A stretch of 7,271 nucleotides of DNA from Burkholderiales bacterium RIFCSPHIGHO2_12_FULL_61_11 (GTDB lineage Bacteria > Pseudomonadota > Gammaproteobacteria > Burkholderiales > Burkholderiaceae_C): positions 22,168 through 29,438 of the forward strand of contig MERZ01000331.1 of NCBI GenBank assembly GCA_001770785.1. Reading direction: 5' to 3'. The position numbers and the translations under genes are program-made. The notes under the pieces were generated by a model. That model worked only from the letters and a program-made list of their open reading frames with translations. It did not search any database and had not been told where the DNA came from. Below are positions 1 to 5,444 of the stretch, piece after piece (the first letter of the stretch is position 1; every line of letters starts with the position of its first letter).

Positions 1-2
1 CG

Positions 3-92
3 CAGGCCCAATCCATCAGCGGTGTCGCCAGCGGCTTGCTGGCCGACATCATCCGCCAGATTGAATTGCCCTCTGAGATGACAGCGCCATGA
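3..92 (+). CDS. C-terminal tail of an upstream operon gene, possibly purine nucleoside phosphorylase (partial)
   Basis: An open frame enters from the left edge and ends at a TGA whose last bases overlap the deoC start as ATGA. The 29 visible residues end in a helix-like stretch (GLLADIIRQIELPSE). The ATGA overlap implies translational coupling to deoC, so this gene is very probably part of the same nucleoside-salvage operon. The tail resembles the last helix of class I purine nucleoside phosphorylases in length and in its I-x-LP ending, and such a gene would fit the context, but 29 residues cannot settle it. A cytidine deaminase or nucleoside transporter subunit is an alternative. That this is coding is fairly secure; the product name is a guess. 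Confidence 0.6.
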   Translation, partial: QAQSISGVASGLLADIIRQIELPSEMTAP

Positions 93-925
93 CACCCTCA
101 CCGCCGTCCCATGGAGTAACCAATGGGGGAACTGACTGGTCAAGCGACCTGCACGCCAGCGCACGACTGGCCTTGTCTTGCCTGGACCTGACCAGCCTGA
201 ACGACCCCGACAGCGAAGCCGACATTGCCCGCTTGTGCGCGCGGGCTCAAAGTCCGTTTGGGCCGGTCGCTGCGGTGTGCGTCTGGCCGCGCCTAGCGGC
301 GTTCGCACGGACCCAGTTGCCCGAGCACATCGCCGTGGCGGCGGTGGCCAACTTCCCTGACGGCAGCGCTGACCTGCAACGCGCCGTGCGGGAAACCGGC
401 GCCATTGTGCAAAGCGGCGCGCAGGAGGTGGACGTGGTCATGCCCTACGCGCAGCTGCTTGCCGGAGATGAACGCACTGTGGCTCTGTTGCTGCAGGCAG
501 TGCGCAAAGCCTGCCCGGGCCTGGTGTTGAAGGTGATTCTGGAAACCGGTGAACTCAAAGGCGAAGCGCTCATTGCACGCGCCTCCCGCCTGAGTCTGGA
601 TGCCGGGGCCGATTTCCTCAAGACCAGCACCGGCAGGGCGCCCATCAGTGCCACGCCGCAAGCCGCCCGCATCATGCTCGGTGTCATCGCCTCGGAGCCG
701 TCGGCAGTCAAGCGGGTGGGGTTCAAACCCTCCGGCGGCATTCGCACTGTGAATGAGGCGGCCGGCTACATCGCCCTGTGCAGCGAATACCTGGGTCCCC
801 AGGCGCTGAACGCCAAGCGTTTTCGTATTGGTGCCAGCAGTGTGCTGAGCGACATCGAGGCCATTCTGGGCGGCAAGACCACTTCTTCCACAACTCCCGC
901 AGCAACGCCTGCAAGTGCTTACTGA
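89..925 (+). CDS. deoC: Deoxyribose-phosphate aldolase
   Basis: Cytoplasmic class I aldolase that splits 2-deoxyribose-5-phosphate into acetaldehyde and glyceraldehyde-3-phosphate, the last step of deoxynucleoside catabolism. The 278-aa protein carries the whole DeoC signature: CLDLTSLND (31-39), the EVDVVMPY strand with Asp115, VILETGEL (149-156), DFLKTSTG with the presumed Schiff-base Lys178, and GFKPSGGIRT with the second active-site Lys213. These match Asp102, Lys167 and Lys201 of the E. coli enzyme. It is somewhat longer than E. coli DeoC (about 259 aa) because of a Ser/Gly-rich N-terminal lead and a low-complexity Thr/Ala/Ser tail after residue 262. The start overlaps the upstream stop as ATGA; an alternative start further in cannot be excluded because the first 20 residues are not conserved. 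The next gene, deoA, begins 8 bp downstream. Identification is secure. Confidence 0.97.
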   Translation: MTPSPPSHGVTNGGTDWSSDLHASARLALSCLDLTSLNDPDSEADIARLCARAQSPFGPVAAVCVWPRLAAFARTQLPEHIAVAAVANFPDGSADLQRAVRETGAIVQSGAQEVDVVMPYAQLLAGDERTVALLLQAVRKACPGLVLKVILETGELKGEALIARASRLSLDAGADFLKTSTGRAPISATPQAARIMLGVIASEPSAVKRVGFKPSGGIRTVNEAAGYIALCSEYLGPQALNAKRFRIGASSVLSDIEAILGGKTTSSTTPAATPASAY

Positions 926-933
926 GCGAAGCA

Positions 934-2253
934 ATGCTGGCCCAGGAGATCATTCGCCACAAACGCGACGGCCACAGCCTTCAGTGCGATCACATCGACG
1001 CTTTCGTGCGTGGTCTCGTGGAGGGTTCATGGAGCGAAGGGCAAATCGCCGCCATGGCCATGGCCATGTTCCTCAGGGGCATGTCCAGCAGTGAAACCGT
1101 AGAACTCACCCAGGCCATGACCCGTTCTGGGGTGGTAATGGATTGGGCCAGCGCCGACCTGCCCGGCCCGATTCTGGACAAACACTCCACCGGCGGCGTG
1201 GGCGACAAGGTCAGCCTGATGCTGGCACCCATCGTCGCGGCCTGTGGCGGCTTCGTGCCCATGATCTCGGGCCGCGGGCTTGGCCACACCGGTGGTACGC
1301 TGGACAAGTTGGACAGCATCCCGGGCTACCAGAGCACCCCCGATACCCAGCGACTGCGACAGGCGCTCCAATCTGCGGGCTGCGCCATCATCGGCCAGAC
1401 CGCGGAGCTGGCACCTGCTGACCGGCGGCTTTACGCGATACGGGACGTGACCGCCACAGTGGAGTCCGTGGCACTCATCACCGCCAGCATCCTCTCAAAA
1501 AAATTGGCCGCCGGCCTGCAAGGCTTGGTCATGGATGTCAAGGTTGGCAACGGCGCATTTGCCGCGTCACAGAGCATGGCCGTTGAACTCGCCCAATCGC
1601 TGGTGACGGTGGCCAACGGTGCGGGACTGCCGACCCGGGCCTGGATCACGGACATGAACCAGGTGCTGGGCGACTCCTGCGGCAACGCGGTGGAAATGCG
1701 TGAGGCCGTGGAATTCCTCCAAGGCAACCGGCGCGAGCCACGGCTGCTGGAAGTGACGCGGGTGTTGAGCGCCGAGTTGCTCCTCATCGGTGGTTTGGCG
1801 CTGGATCAGGAACAGGCCTTGAGGCAGGTCGACACGGCCCTGGACAGCGGCGCCGCGCTGGAGCGCTTCGCCCGCATGGTGGCCGCGCTCGGGGGTCCCG
1901 CGGACTTCGTGGAGCGCGCCCGCCACTACTTGCCCGCCGCACCCGTCCAAATGAAGGTGATCGCGCCGCACAGCGGCTGGATTGGTGGCATGGCCACGCG
2001 GGAGATCGGCCTGCTGATCATAGAACTGGGAGGCGGCAGACGACGGGCCAGCGACACGGTGGACCCACGCGTCGGGTTCACGCAGTTTGTTCAAGTCGGG
2101 CAGCGCGTGGAAGCAGGCGACCTGCTCGCCGTGGTGCATGCAGCCGATGCCAACGCCGCAGAAAGCGCCAGCCAGGCTCTGTTGCCACTGATCGAGTTGG
2201 CGGACCAAGCTCCTGCAAGCACACCCGTACTCGTCACGCGCCTACCGGCCTGA
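934..2253 (+). CDS. deoA: Thymidine phosphorylase
   Basis: Catalyses phosphorolysis of thymidine and deoxyuridine to the free base and 2-deoxyribose-1-phosphate, which after isomerisation feeds DeoC. The 439-aa product aligns end to end with E. coli DeoA (440 aa), starting MLAQEIIRHKRDGHSL. Visible active-site elements are DKHSTGGVGD (82-91, phosphate and substrate binding, with Lys83, His84 and Ser85), the family signature SGRGLGHTGGTLDK (112-125), Arg170, Ser185 and Lys189, and the C-terminal domain motif GGGRRRASD. The frame is open upstream to 778, but the start at 934 is chosen because homology begins exactly there and the longer version would overlap deoC by about 150 bp. A weak GAGCGA lies just before the start, so translation is probably coupled to deoC. 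No clear terminator follows; the next gene converges from the other strand after 26 bp. Confidence 0.98.
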   Translation: MLAQEIIRHKRDGHSLQCDHIDAFVRGLVEGSWSEGQIAAMAMAMFLRGMSSSETVELTQAMTRSGVVMDWASADLPGPILDKHSTGGVGDKVSLMLAPIVAACGGFVPMISGRGLGHTGGTLDKLDSIPGYQSTPDTQRLRQALQSAGCAIIGQTAELAPADRRLYAIRDVTATVESVALITASILSKKLAAGLQGLVMDVKVGNGAFAASQSMAVELAQSLVTVANGAGLPTRAWITDMNQVLGDSCGNAVEMREAVEFLQGNRREPRLLEVTRVLSAELLLIGGLALDQEQALRQVDTALDSGAALERFARMVAALGGPADFVERARHYLPAAPVQMKVIAPHSGWIGGMATREIGLLIIELGGGRRRASDTVDPRVGFTQFVQVGQRVEAGDLLAVVHAADANAAESASQALLPLIELADQAPASTPVLVTRLPA

Positions 2254-2279
2254 GATAGCCGCGCCAAGATATCGATACC

Positions 2280-2786
2280 TTAGTTGACTTTGGAAGGAAG
2301 CCTTTTGTACAGCTTATGTCCCTCTCGCGTCCCCGCTGGTATGAGCACGCCGTTCTTGATGGCAGCGTAGAGCCAGGCACCGGCACGGTTGGTGATGACA
2401 TCTCGCGCCGTCTCATCCAAATCAAGCTTCTTCAATGCCTCGTCGACTAATTCACCAAGGCTGAACTTCTTGCGGGACAGGCAACTCAACCAAAGCTCTG
2501 TGCCGGTCGATGGAAGCTTTGCTGGCTTTTCCCGTTTTCCGGGTTTGGTTTTGGTAACGCGCTTGGGTTTAATAATTTTGCCAGCGGACACCCGCGCGTG
2601 CACAAAAGATATGTCTTCAATATGCTCGGTGCGCGTGGTAGCGGTATACGGCAAAGCCGTCGTCGCAGCCTCTAGGGTAATTAGGGGCCTGAGTCCCTCC
2701 AATGCCTGTTCCAGGTTGGCAAGGTGCTGTCGGGTGCGCTCAATTTCCTGGGCAATATGATTGGCTGCTTCAAAAATCGGTTGCAT
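2280..2786 (-). CDS. Unrecognised 168-aa protein: coiled coil, basic linker, possible winged-helix end
   Basis: I do not recognise the family. The start at 2786 is chosen because GAAAGAG lies 8 nt upstream. The frame is open to 3053, but the added residues look non-coding, and the in-frame ATG at 2828 has no ribosome binding site. Three parts are visible: a heptad-like helix at about residues 5-35 (EAANHIAQEIERTRQHLANL), a Lys/Arg/Pro-rich linker at about 69-91 (KIIKPKRVTKTKPGKREKPAK), and a compact alpha/beta end at about 95-165 with helices around GELVDEALKKLDLDE and AGAWLYAAIKNGVL, followed by a hairpin-like GTREGHKLYKRL. That order suggests a small winged-helix domain after a dimerising coil, so a DNA-binding protein is plausible. 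It has no signal peptide or membrane segment. It stands alone, convergent with deoA. Coding potential is good; the function is inferred only from shape. Confidence 0.75.
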   Translation of the reverse strand: MQPIFEAANHIAQEIERTRQHLANLEQALEGLRPLITLEAATTALPYTATTRTEHIEDISFVHARVSAGKIIKPKRVTKTKPGKREKPAKLPSTGTELWLSCLSRKKFSLGELVDEALKKLDLDETARDVITNRAGAWLYAAIKNGVLIPAGTREGHKLYKRLPSKVN

Positions 2787-2808
2787 GGGGTTAACTCTTT
2801 CATCGATT

Positions 2809-2857
2809 TGCCGTACGACGGACGGCATTGTACTTAGTTGATGATATTCCCGCCCAA
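2809..2857 (-). promoter_or_regulatory. Possible promoter with an inverted repeat near the start site, upstream of the 168-aa gene
   Basis: On the minus strand TACAAT (2832-2827) matches the sigma-70 -10 box at five of six positions. The best -35 candidate, TTGGGC (2857-2852), is weak and 19 nt away. An inverted repeat TGCCGT-N7-ACGGCA (2809-2827) would cover the transcription start, where a repressor would act. Autoregulation by the downstream protein is a speculation. The same element could be chance, since 6-bp arms are short. Confidence 0.3.
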
Positions 2858-3134
2858 TGAAGGCGGCGCTGGTCGCCAGCTGAATGTCACAGCATATGTT
2901 TAGAGGCGTTATCCGAACCCTCTCAGGGGGCTGCTCTTGGCACGGGCGGATATCGCCATCGGTGAGCCGGTCTCCCTTTGTATTACGACCCAGTCCGAAG
3001 TCCTTTGCATGCTTCATTATTGCTGACGTTGCTGGAGCGCACCGACTCGGCATTTTCCGTCTGCCTTACAGCTTGCTCAGCGACGCAAGGCTTCGACTAT
3101 CAGGGTGACATGCTGCGGCAACAAGCCCACGTTC
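2858..3134. other. Intergenic stretch with no supportable gene
   Basis: This stretch lies between the promoter region of the 168-aa gene and the decayed exonuclease. Frames are open on both strands (for example plus 2978-3613 and the upstream extension of the minus frame to 3053), but the products are rich in Arg, Ser, Cys and Pro, lack recognisable motifs and have no ribosome binding sites. A short hairpin GCTGG-TCG-CCAGC sits at 2868-2880. A 37-codon minus-strand frame ending near 3070 follows the exonuclease tail but is not recognisable. It may be remnant DNA. Confidence 0.4.
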
Positions 3135-3574
3135 TCATCGCACAAAACGATGCGACGCTCGATTCCTGGTTCCGGGGTTCGCGACGCCCTCGCCATCAAA
3201 GCGACCAAGGTGAGTCGACGGCCCGCCGTGCATGGAAATGTATCCGGCTCTCAAGGGCCGGGCATCCGCAAGCGCGTGGTGACGGTCGATCCCATTGGCA
3301 GCGAACGCAGCCCTCCAGGACGCCTCCATTGCTTTTTCGACATCGGACTCGCGATAAGGCAGCCCACGTGAGTGGACTTGAGCACGGGACTCAGCCGAGT
3401 CAAGAGTCCTGCCCCGGTAAGCTCTACATAGAGCTCTCGACCGTCATCCGCCAGGAGCCCGATAGAGAGGAGCTTCGGGTCCGCCAGGTCCGTAAACTCG
3501 CAGTCGATGAAGACGATTCGCTGCTCCGGGCTCGGTGTGGCGCCGGTATCATGGGTGTTAGTGTTTATGTGCAT
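3135..3574 (-). pseudogene. Decayed DEDD-type 3'-5' exoribonuclease (Rv2179c-like)
   Basis: The frame starting at 3574 encodes RIVFIDCEFTDLADPKLLSI, then DGRELYVELT. This is the first strand pair and DxE metal-binding motif of small RNase H-fold 3'-5' exoribonucleases. After about 55 codons the homology stops in this frame and resumes one frame back, where NGIDRHHALADARPLRAGYI is the family's last motif with the catalytic His and Asp. Intact relatives are about 170-180 aa and carry a central D-x-x-T-D segment (typically within DYATD). Here only about 35 codons separate the two conserved ends and that segment is absent. The gene therefore shows both an internal deletion and a reading-frame break, and cannot make an active enzyme as read. 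The second frame continues to a stop at 3135; the original end was probably near 3215. Recognition rests on motif memory, not on alignment. Confidence 0.75.
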
Positions 3575-3579
3575 ACATT

Positions 3580-3608
3580 TGTATATCGCACCGGACCCAT
3601 GGCTTCAA
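3580..3608 (-). promoter_or_regulatory. Sigma-70-like promoter of the decayed exonuclease gene
   Basis: On the minus strand TTGAAG (3608-3603) and TATACA (3585-3580) are 17 nt apart, each matching four of six consensus bases. The predicted start falls within a base or two of the ATG at 3574, so the message would be nearly leaderless; no ribosome binding site precedes that ATG. A small palindrome ATACA-TT-TGTAT (3573-3584) overlaps the -10 box and could be an operator. Confidence 0.4.
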
Positions 3609-3647
3609 GGTAAAGCCGTCTTGTTCGGAAATTGTGTTATCTGAAGC

Positions 3648-3677
3648 TTGCGCCAGATCAGGATACGGTTGTATACT
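3648..3677 (+). promoter_or_regulatory. Promoter of the 75-aa gene
   Basis: TATACT (3672-3677) is a strong -10 box, matching five of six bases. The -35 candidate TTGCGC (3648-3653) keeps only TTG and is 18 nt away. The predicted start near 3684 leaves a leader of about 30 nt containing AGGAGG. It is divergent from the exonuclease promoter, with about 40 bp between the two -35 boxes. Confidence 0.5.
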
Positions 3678-3702
3678 TTCCGCGCAGAAACGCAGACCTT
3701 AC

Positions 3703-3708
3703 AGGAGG
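3703..3708 (+). promoter_or_regulatory. Consensus ribosome binding site
   Basis: AGGAGG is a perfect Shine-Dalgarno core, 5 nt before the ATG at 3714. It decides the start against the longer frame beginning at 3648, whose ATG would lie upstream of the predicted transcript. Confidence 0.85.
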
Positions 3709-3713
3709 CAGAG

Positions 3714-3941
3714 ATGGCCGATCATCTTCCCCGGGTCGGTGCCCCGGATCCCGAACTCAAAACATCCCCGATCTTCGACGAGTATGAGGATATTTCGCGT
3801 GACTTGGAACTCGAAGCGGGTGCCTGTTATTTCAATGATATAGCGTACCCGATTGGCCAATACGTGCTGAGTGGCAGCGATCTGCTGCATTGCGAAGAAC
3901 GAGGCGTCTGGGCGCGCAGAGGCGAGATGCGACCCGACTAG
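3714..3941 (+). CDS. Small conserved-looking protein, 75 aa, function unknown
   Basis: The gene is intact, with a strong -10 box and a perfect AGGAGG at 5 nt spacing, so expression is likely. The product is acidic in its first half (PDPELKTSPIFDEYEDISRD) and has a compact second half, GACYFNDIAYPIGQYVLSGS, followed by LLHCEERGVWARRGE. Two cysteines (38 and 60) frame a pattern of Cys-aromatic, Tyr-x-x-Gly, hydrophobic strand, Cys, then Trp. This layout recalls small one-domain proteins of the DUF1496 (YnjH) type, but I regard that as a weak resemblance only. There is no signal peptide, so a redox-active disulfide is not implied; the cysteines could bind metal. It stands between the decayed exonuclease and IS debris, yet looks complete, which suggests it is retained. 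No function is claimed. Confidence 0.8.
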   Translation: MADHLPRVGAPDPELKTSPIFDEYEDISRDLELEAGACYFNDIAYPIGQYVLSGSDLLHCEERGVWARRGEMRPD

Positions 3942-4004
3942 CCTCGGAATGCCGCACTTAAGCAGGATCTTGAGTGAGTCCGATCGGTCCAGCGTCCCCG
4001 ACGC

Positions 4005-4079
4005 TGGCCACCACTTATCCAACTCACCTGGGTAGATGCCTTGCTCGCGGCACCAAGCGCTTCTGAGCACCTCGGGCAA
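4005..4079 (-). pseudogene. IS3-family OrfA fragment
   Basis: The minus-strand frame reads VLRSAWCREQGIYPGELDKW, the typical end of the helix-turn-helix protein OrfA of IS3-type elements, where a W/Y-C-R-E-x-G-I/V-Y pattern precedes a leucine-zipper region. A stop (TAG) lies just upstream and the homology fades within about 10 codons after DKWWP, so only about 25 codons of the original remain. It points away from the OrfB remnant at 4142-4485, so the two pieces cannot be an undisturbed single element. Confidence 0.6.
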
Positions 4080-4097
4080 CCCCCTTGTGTCAGACTA

Positions 4098-4140
4098 GTT
4101 GTCGCTTCTAAAAAAATATTCTTTTAGAAGTACCGACAAC
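4098..4140. repeat. Large imperfect inverted repeat (hairpin) between IS fragments
   Basis: GTTGTCG CTTCTAAAA is followed by 8 nt and then TTTTAGAAG, tac, CGACAAC. All 16 arm bases pair, with a single 3-nt bulge (4131-4133) and the loop AAATATTC. It is much more A+T-rich than the surroundings. It sits exactly between an IS3 OrfA fragment on the minus strand and an OrfB remnant on the plus strand, so it may mark a junction of element ends or a separate small palindromic element. There is no U-run on either side, so a standard terminator is unlikely. Confidence 0.85.
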
Positions 4141-4141
4141 G

Positions 4142-4485
4142 ATGAAATCAAAATATTCCGAAGCATTATCGAGCAAGCCGTAGTCAAGCTATCGAGAACC
4201 TGCTCGCTGCCCGCCAGTGGGTTGGCACATTTATGCACTGGTACAACCATGAGCATCGGCACAGTGCCATCCGCTTCGTGACGCCTCATGAATGCCATGC
4301 GGGCATGGACACTGCGTTGCTAGGCAAGCGCGGTCTATGAGGCTGCGAAGGCCGCACATCCCCAGCGTTGGAGTGGCCCCACTCGGAACTGGCAGCCGGT
4401 GCGCGTGGTTCATCTGAATCCTGATCAACAGGTTGAAGAAAAAAATAGTCGAAAGGAAGAAAATCCAGAACTACCGAAAATCTAG
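4142..4485 (+). pseudogene. IS3-family transposase (OrfB) C-terminal remnant, multiply frameshifted
   Basis: The last part of an rve/DDE integrase is spread over several frames. The first piece, from ATG 4142, reads KSKYSEALSSKP and resembles the YSEALF motif around the third catalytic residue region. The second (4191-4340) reads ARQWVGTFMHWYNHEHRHSA and then IRFVTPHECHAGMDTALLGK, a very characteristic IS3 OrfB end. The third (4333-4485) continues as VYEAAKAAHPQRWSGPTRNW and QPVRVVHLNPD, ending at TAG 4483. At least two frame changes are needed to join these pieces, and the N-terminal two-thirds, including the first two catalytic Asp residues, are missing. No typical IS3 terminal repeat is visible just after the stop, so the right end is also eroded. 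It is certain to be inactive. Confidence 0.9.
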
Positions 4486-4823
4486 ATGATCACTTCAGGA
4501 TCGGCACATTGCACTCAAAATGATCAATCGAACTCTGGCACACACAGGCATGGCGCAATCCGCGACAAGAAGCCGCACAAGGCATCGAATCTATTCACAC
4601 TGCCATCAAAAATAATAGCAAGCTGGAAAGTGATTCGTTTGAGAATTGTCAATCGCGCCTCGTTTGCGGCGCTGCCGGCATCCCCGGGGAGCCGGACATC
4701 ATTTGTTGACACTCAACCCGAACGCGACTCGGTCGTGGCATTGCAGGCATTGCATACAGCCGTAAGCGAAAACCACCTCGGCACGCTCCGATAGGCATAA
4801 GAACTTGACGCTGTGCTTCGTGT
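4486..4823. other. Gene-free stretch between IS debris and the stress operon
   Basis: A 102-codon plus-strand frame (4486-4794) exists, but its product is a featureless mix rich in Ser, Thr and His with no ribosome binding site. An overlapping minus frame is no better. The stretch is more A+T-rich than the deo operon and contains one short palindrome at 4675-4695. TTGACG at 4805-4810 is a possible -35 box, but its partner TATATC is 19 nt away and lies inside the FNR-like site. Nothing else is supported. Confidence 0.5.
4675..4695. repeat. GC-rich palindrome
   Basis: CCGGC a TCCCC pairs with GGGGA GCCGG, giving a 10-bp stem with one bulged A and no spare loop bases; the centre TCCCCGGGGA is a perfect palindrome. 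It is not followed by a T-run. It could be a weak transcription barrier, a protein site, or chance in GC-rich DNA. Confidence 0.5.
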
Positions 4824-4864
4824 TTGAGGTATATCAAGTCCATGACTTGGGCCTTGCCTATAAC
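4824..4864 (+). promoter_or_regulatory. FNR/ANR-type box plus -10: predicted oxygen-responsive class II promoter for hsp20-BON
   Basis: TTGAGGTATATCAA (4824-4837) matches the FNR/ANR consensus TTGAT-N4-ATCAA at nine of ten defined positions. The -10 box TATAAC (4859-4864, five of six) predicts a start near 4871, which puts the box centre at about -40.5. FNR-family class II activators sit at about -41.5 and replace the -35 contact, and no good -35 hexamer is present at the right distance. A leader of about 73 nt then reaches the hsp20 start. No convincing sigma-32 promoter is seen. The regulator is inferred; other CRP/FNR members (for example DNR types) bind similar sites. Confidence 0.65.
4835..4849. 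repeat. Perfect short inverted repeat overlapping the FNR-like box
   Basis: CAAGTC-CAT-GACTTG is a perfect 6-bp inverted repeat that shares its first three bases with the end of the FNR-like site and lies between it and the -10 box. In that position a bound protein would block transcription. It may also be chance. Confidence 0.4.
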
Positions 4865-4943
4865 TGAATTCCTCGCGGTCAGATCAGCATGATCAAGGCT
4901 TCGACCAGTTGTCTAAATTTGTGTCACTTTATAAGGAGCAACC

Positions 4944-5377
4944 ATGAACGGACTACGTTTGTTTGAACCCATCATCAATCCGCTGGAAGCCATGCTGCCG
5001 CGCTTCGTTGACCCCTGGCGCCTGGACAAGAAACTCTTTGGTGGAATGGATATCCGTGTCGATGTCGTCGAGAAGGGCGACGTTTACAAGGTCCATGCTG
5101 ACCTGCCCGGCGTCAAGAAAGAGGACATCAATGTTCGCGTAGACGGCAACATCGTGCAGATTGATGCCCATACACAAGACGCCAAGGAATTCAAGGAAGA
5201 CGGTGGGAAGGTATTGCGCAGCGAACGCTACTATGGTTCCGTGTCGCGCACCTTCAGTTGGCGGATGACGTGGACGAAAGCAAGGTCGTGGCGAAACATA
5301 GCGATGGCGTGCTGAGCCTGGAGTTACCCAAGAAAGCCACGAGTAGCTCTGGAACAAGACCGATCGCTATCCAACAA
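4944..5377 (+). pseudogene. Small heat-shock protein (Hsp20/alpha-crystallin), frameshifted
   Basis: ATP-independent chaperone that holds unfolding proteins in the cytoplasm. Translation starts at ATG 4944, 5 nt after AAGGAG. The alpha-crystallin domain begins at about residue 36 (DIRVDVVEKGDVYKVHADLP, GVKKEDINVRVDG) and reaches RSERYYGSVSRTF (92-104). One base is then missing: TTC AGT should be TTC CAG. As written, the frame runs into unrelated codons and stops at 5315 (123 aa). One frame back, the domain continues perfectly with QLADDVDESKVVAKHSDG, GVLSLELPKK (the G-x-L strand) and the C-terminal I-x-I motif RPIAIQ, which would give a normal length of about 144 aa. At 5375 a CAA stands where a stop would be expected, and that frame runs on to 5482. 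It is first in an operon with the BON gene. A sequencing error could explain the missing base. If real, the protein lacks its last strands and oligomerisation motif. Confidence 0.85.
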
Positions 5378-5421
5378 GTTGACTGTATTGATACCAGATT
5401 GGCCACGCCAGCGGGCCATCA

Positions 5422-5444
5422 AAGGCCGCCATGTCGGCGGTCTT
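5422..5444 (+). terminator. Intergenic hairpin between hsp20 and the BON gene
   Basis: AAGGCCGCC-ATGTC-GGCGGTCTT forms a 9-bp stem (one G-T pair) with a 5-nt loop. It has no following U-run, so full rho-independent termination is doubtful; it may be a partial terminator or an RNA-stability element setting the hsp20 to BON ratio. Its position about 45 nt past the expected hsp20 end supports the view that DNA after 5377 is not natural hsp20 coding sequence. Confidence 0.5.

Noticed and set aside
778..933. In-frame upstream extension of deoA
   Set aside because: Homology to thymidine phosphorylase starts exactly at 934; the extra 52 residues are the deoC sequence read in another frame.
2787..3053. 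Upstream extension of the 168-aa minus-strand gene
   Set aside because: The added residues are low in recognisable structure, no ribosome binding site precedes 3053, and a good one precedes 2786.
2978..3613. 211-codon plus-strand frame
   Set aside because: It runs opposite to the exonuclease remnant, is rich in Arg/Ser/His, and has no ribosome binding site or motif; it looks like a shadow frame.
3699..4004. Continuation of the minus-strand frame that starts with the OrfA motif
   Set aside because: Only the first 25 codons resemble OrfA; the rest lies opposite the intact 75-aa gene and has no recognisable features.
4675..4695. Rho-independent terminator
   Set aside because: The palindrome has no loop and no following T-run, and no gene ends just before it.
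4486..4794. 102-codon plus-strand frame
   Set aside because: No ribosome binding site, no motif, unremarkable composition, and it follows IS debris directly.
4804..4850. Sigma-32 heat-shock promoter before hsp20
   Set aside because: CTTGAC at 4804 has no CCCCAT-type -10 box at 13-17 nt; the only similar bases are too far away.
5250..5262. Programmed -1 frameshifting in hsp20
   Set aside because: There is no X-XXY-YYZ slippery heptamer and no known hsp20 recoding; a lost base is simpler.
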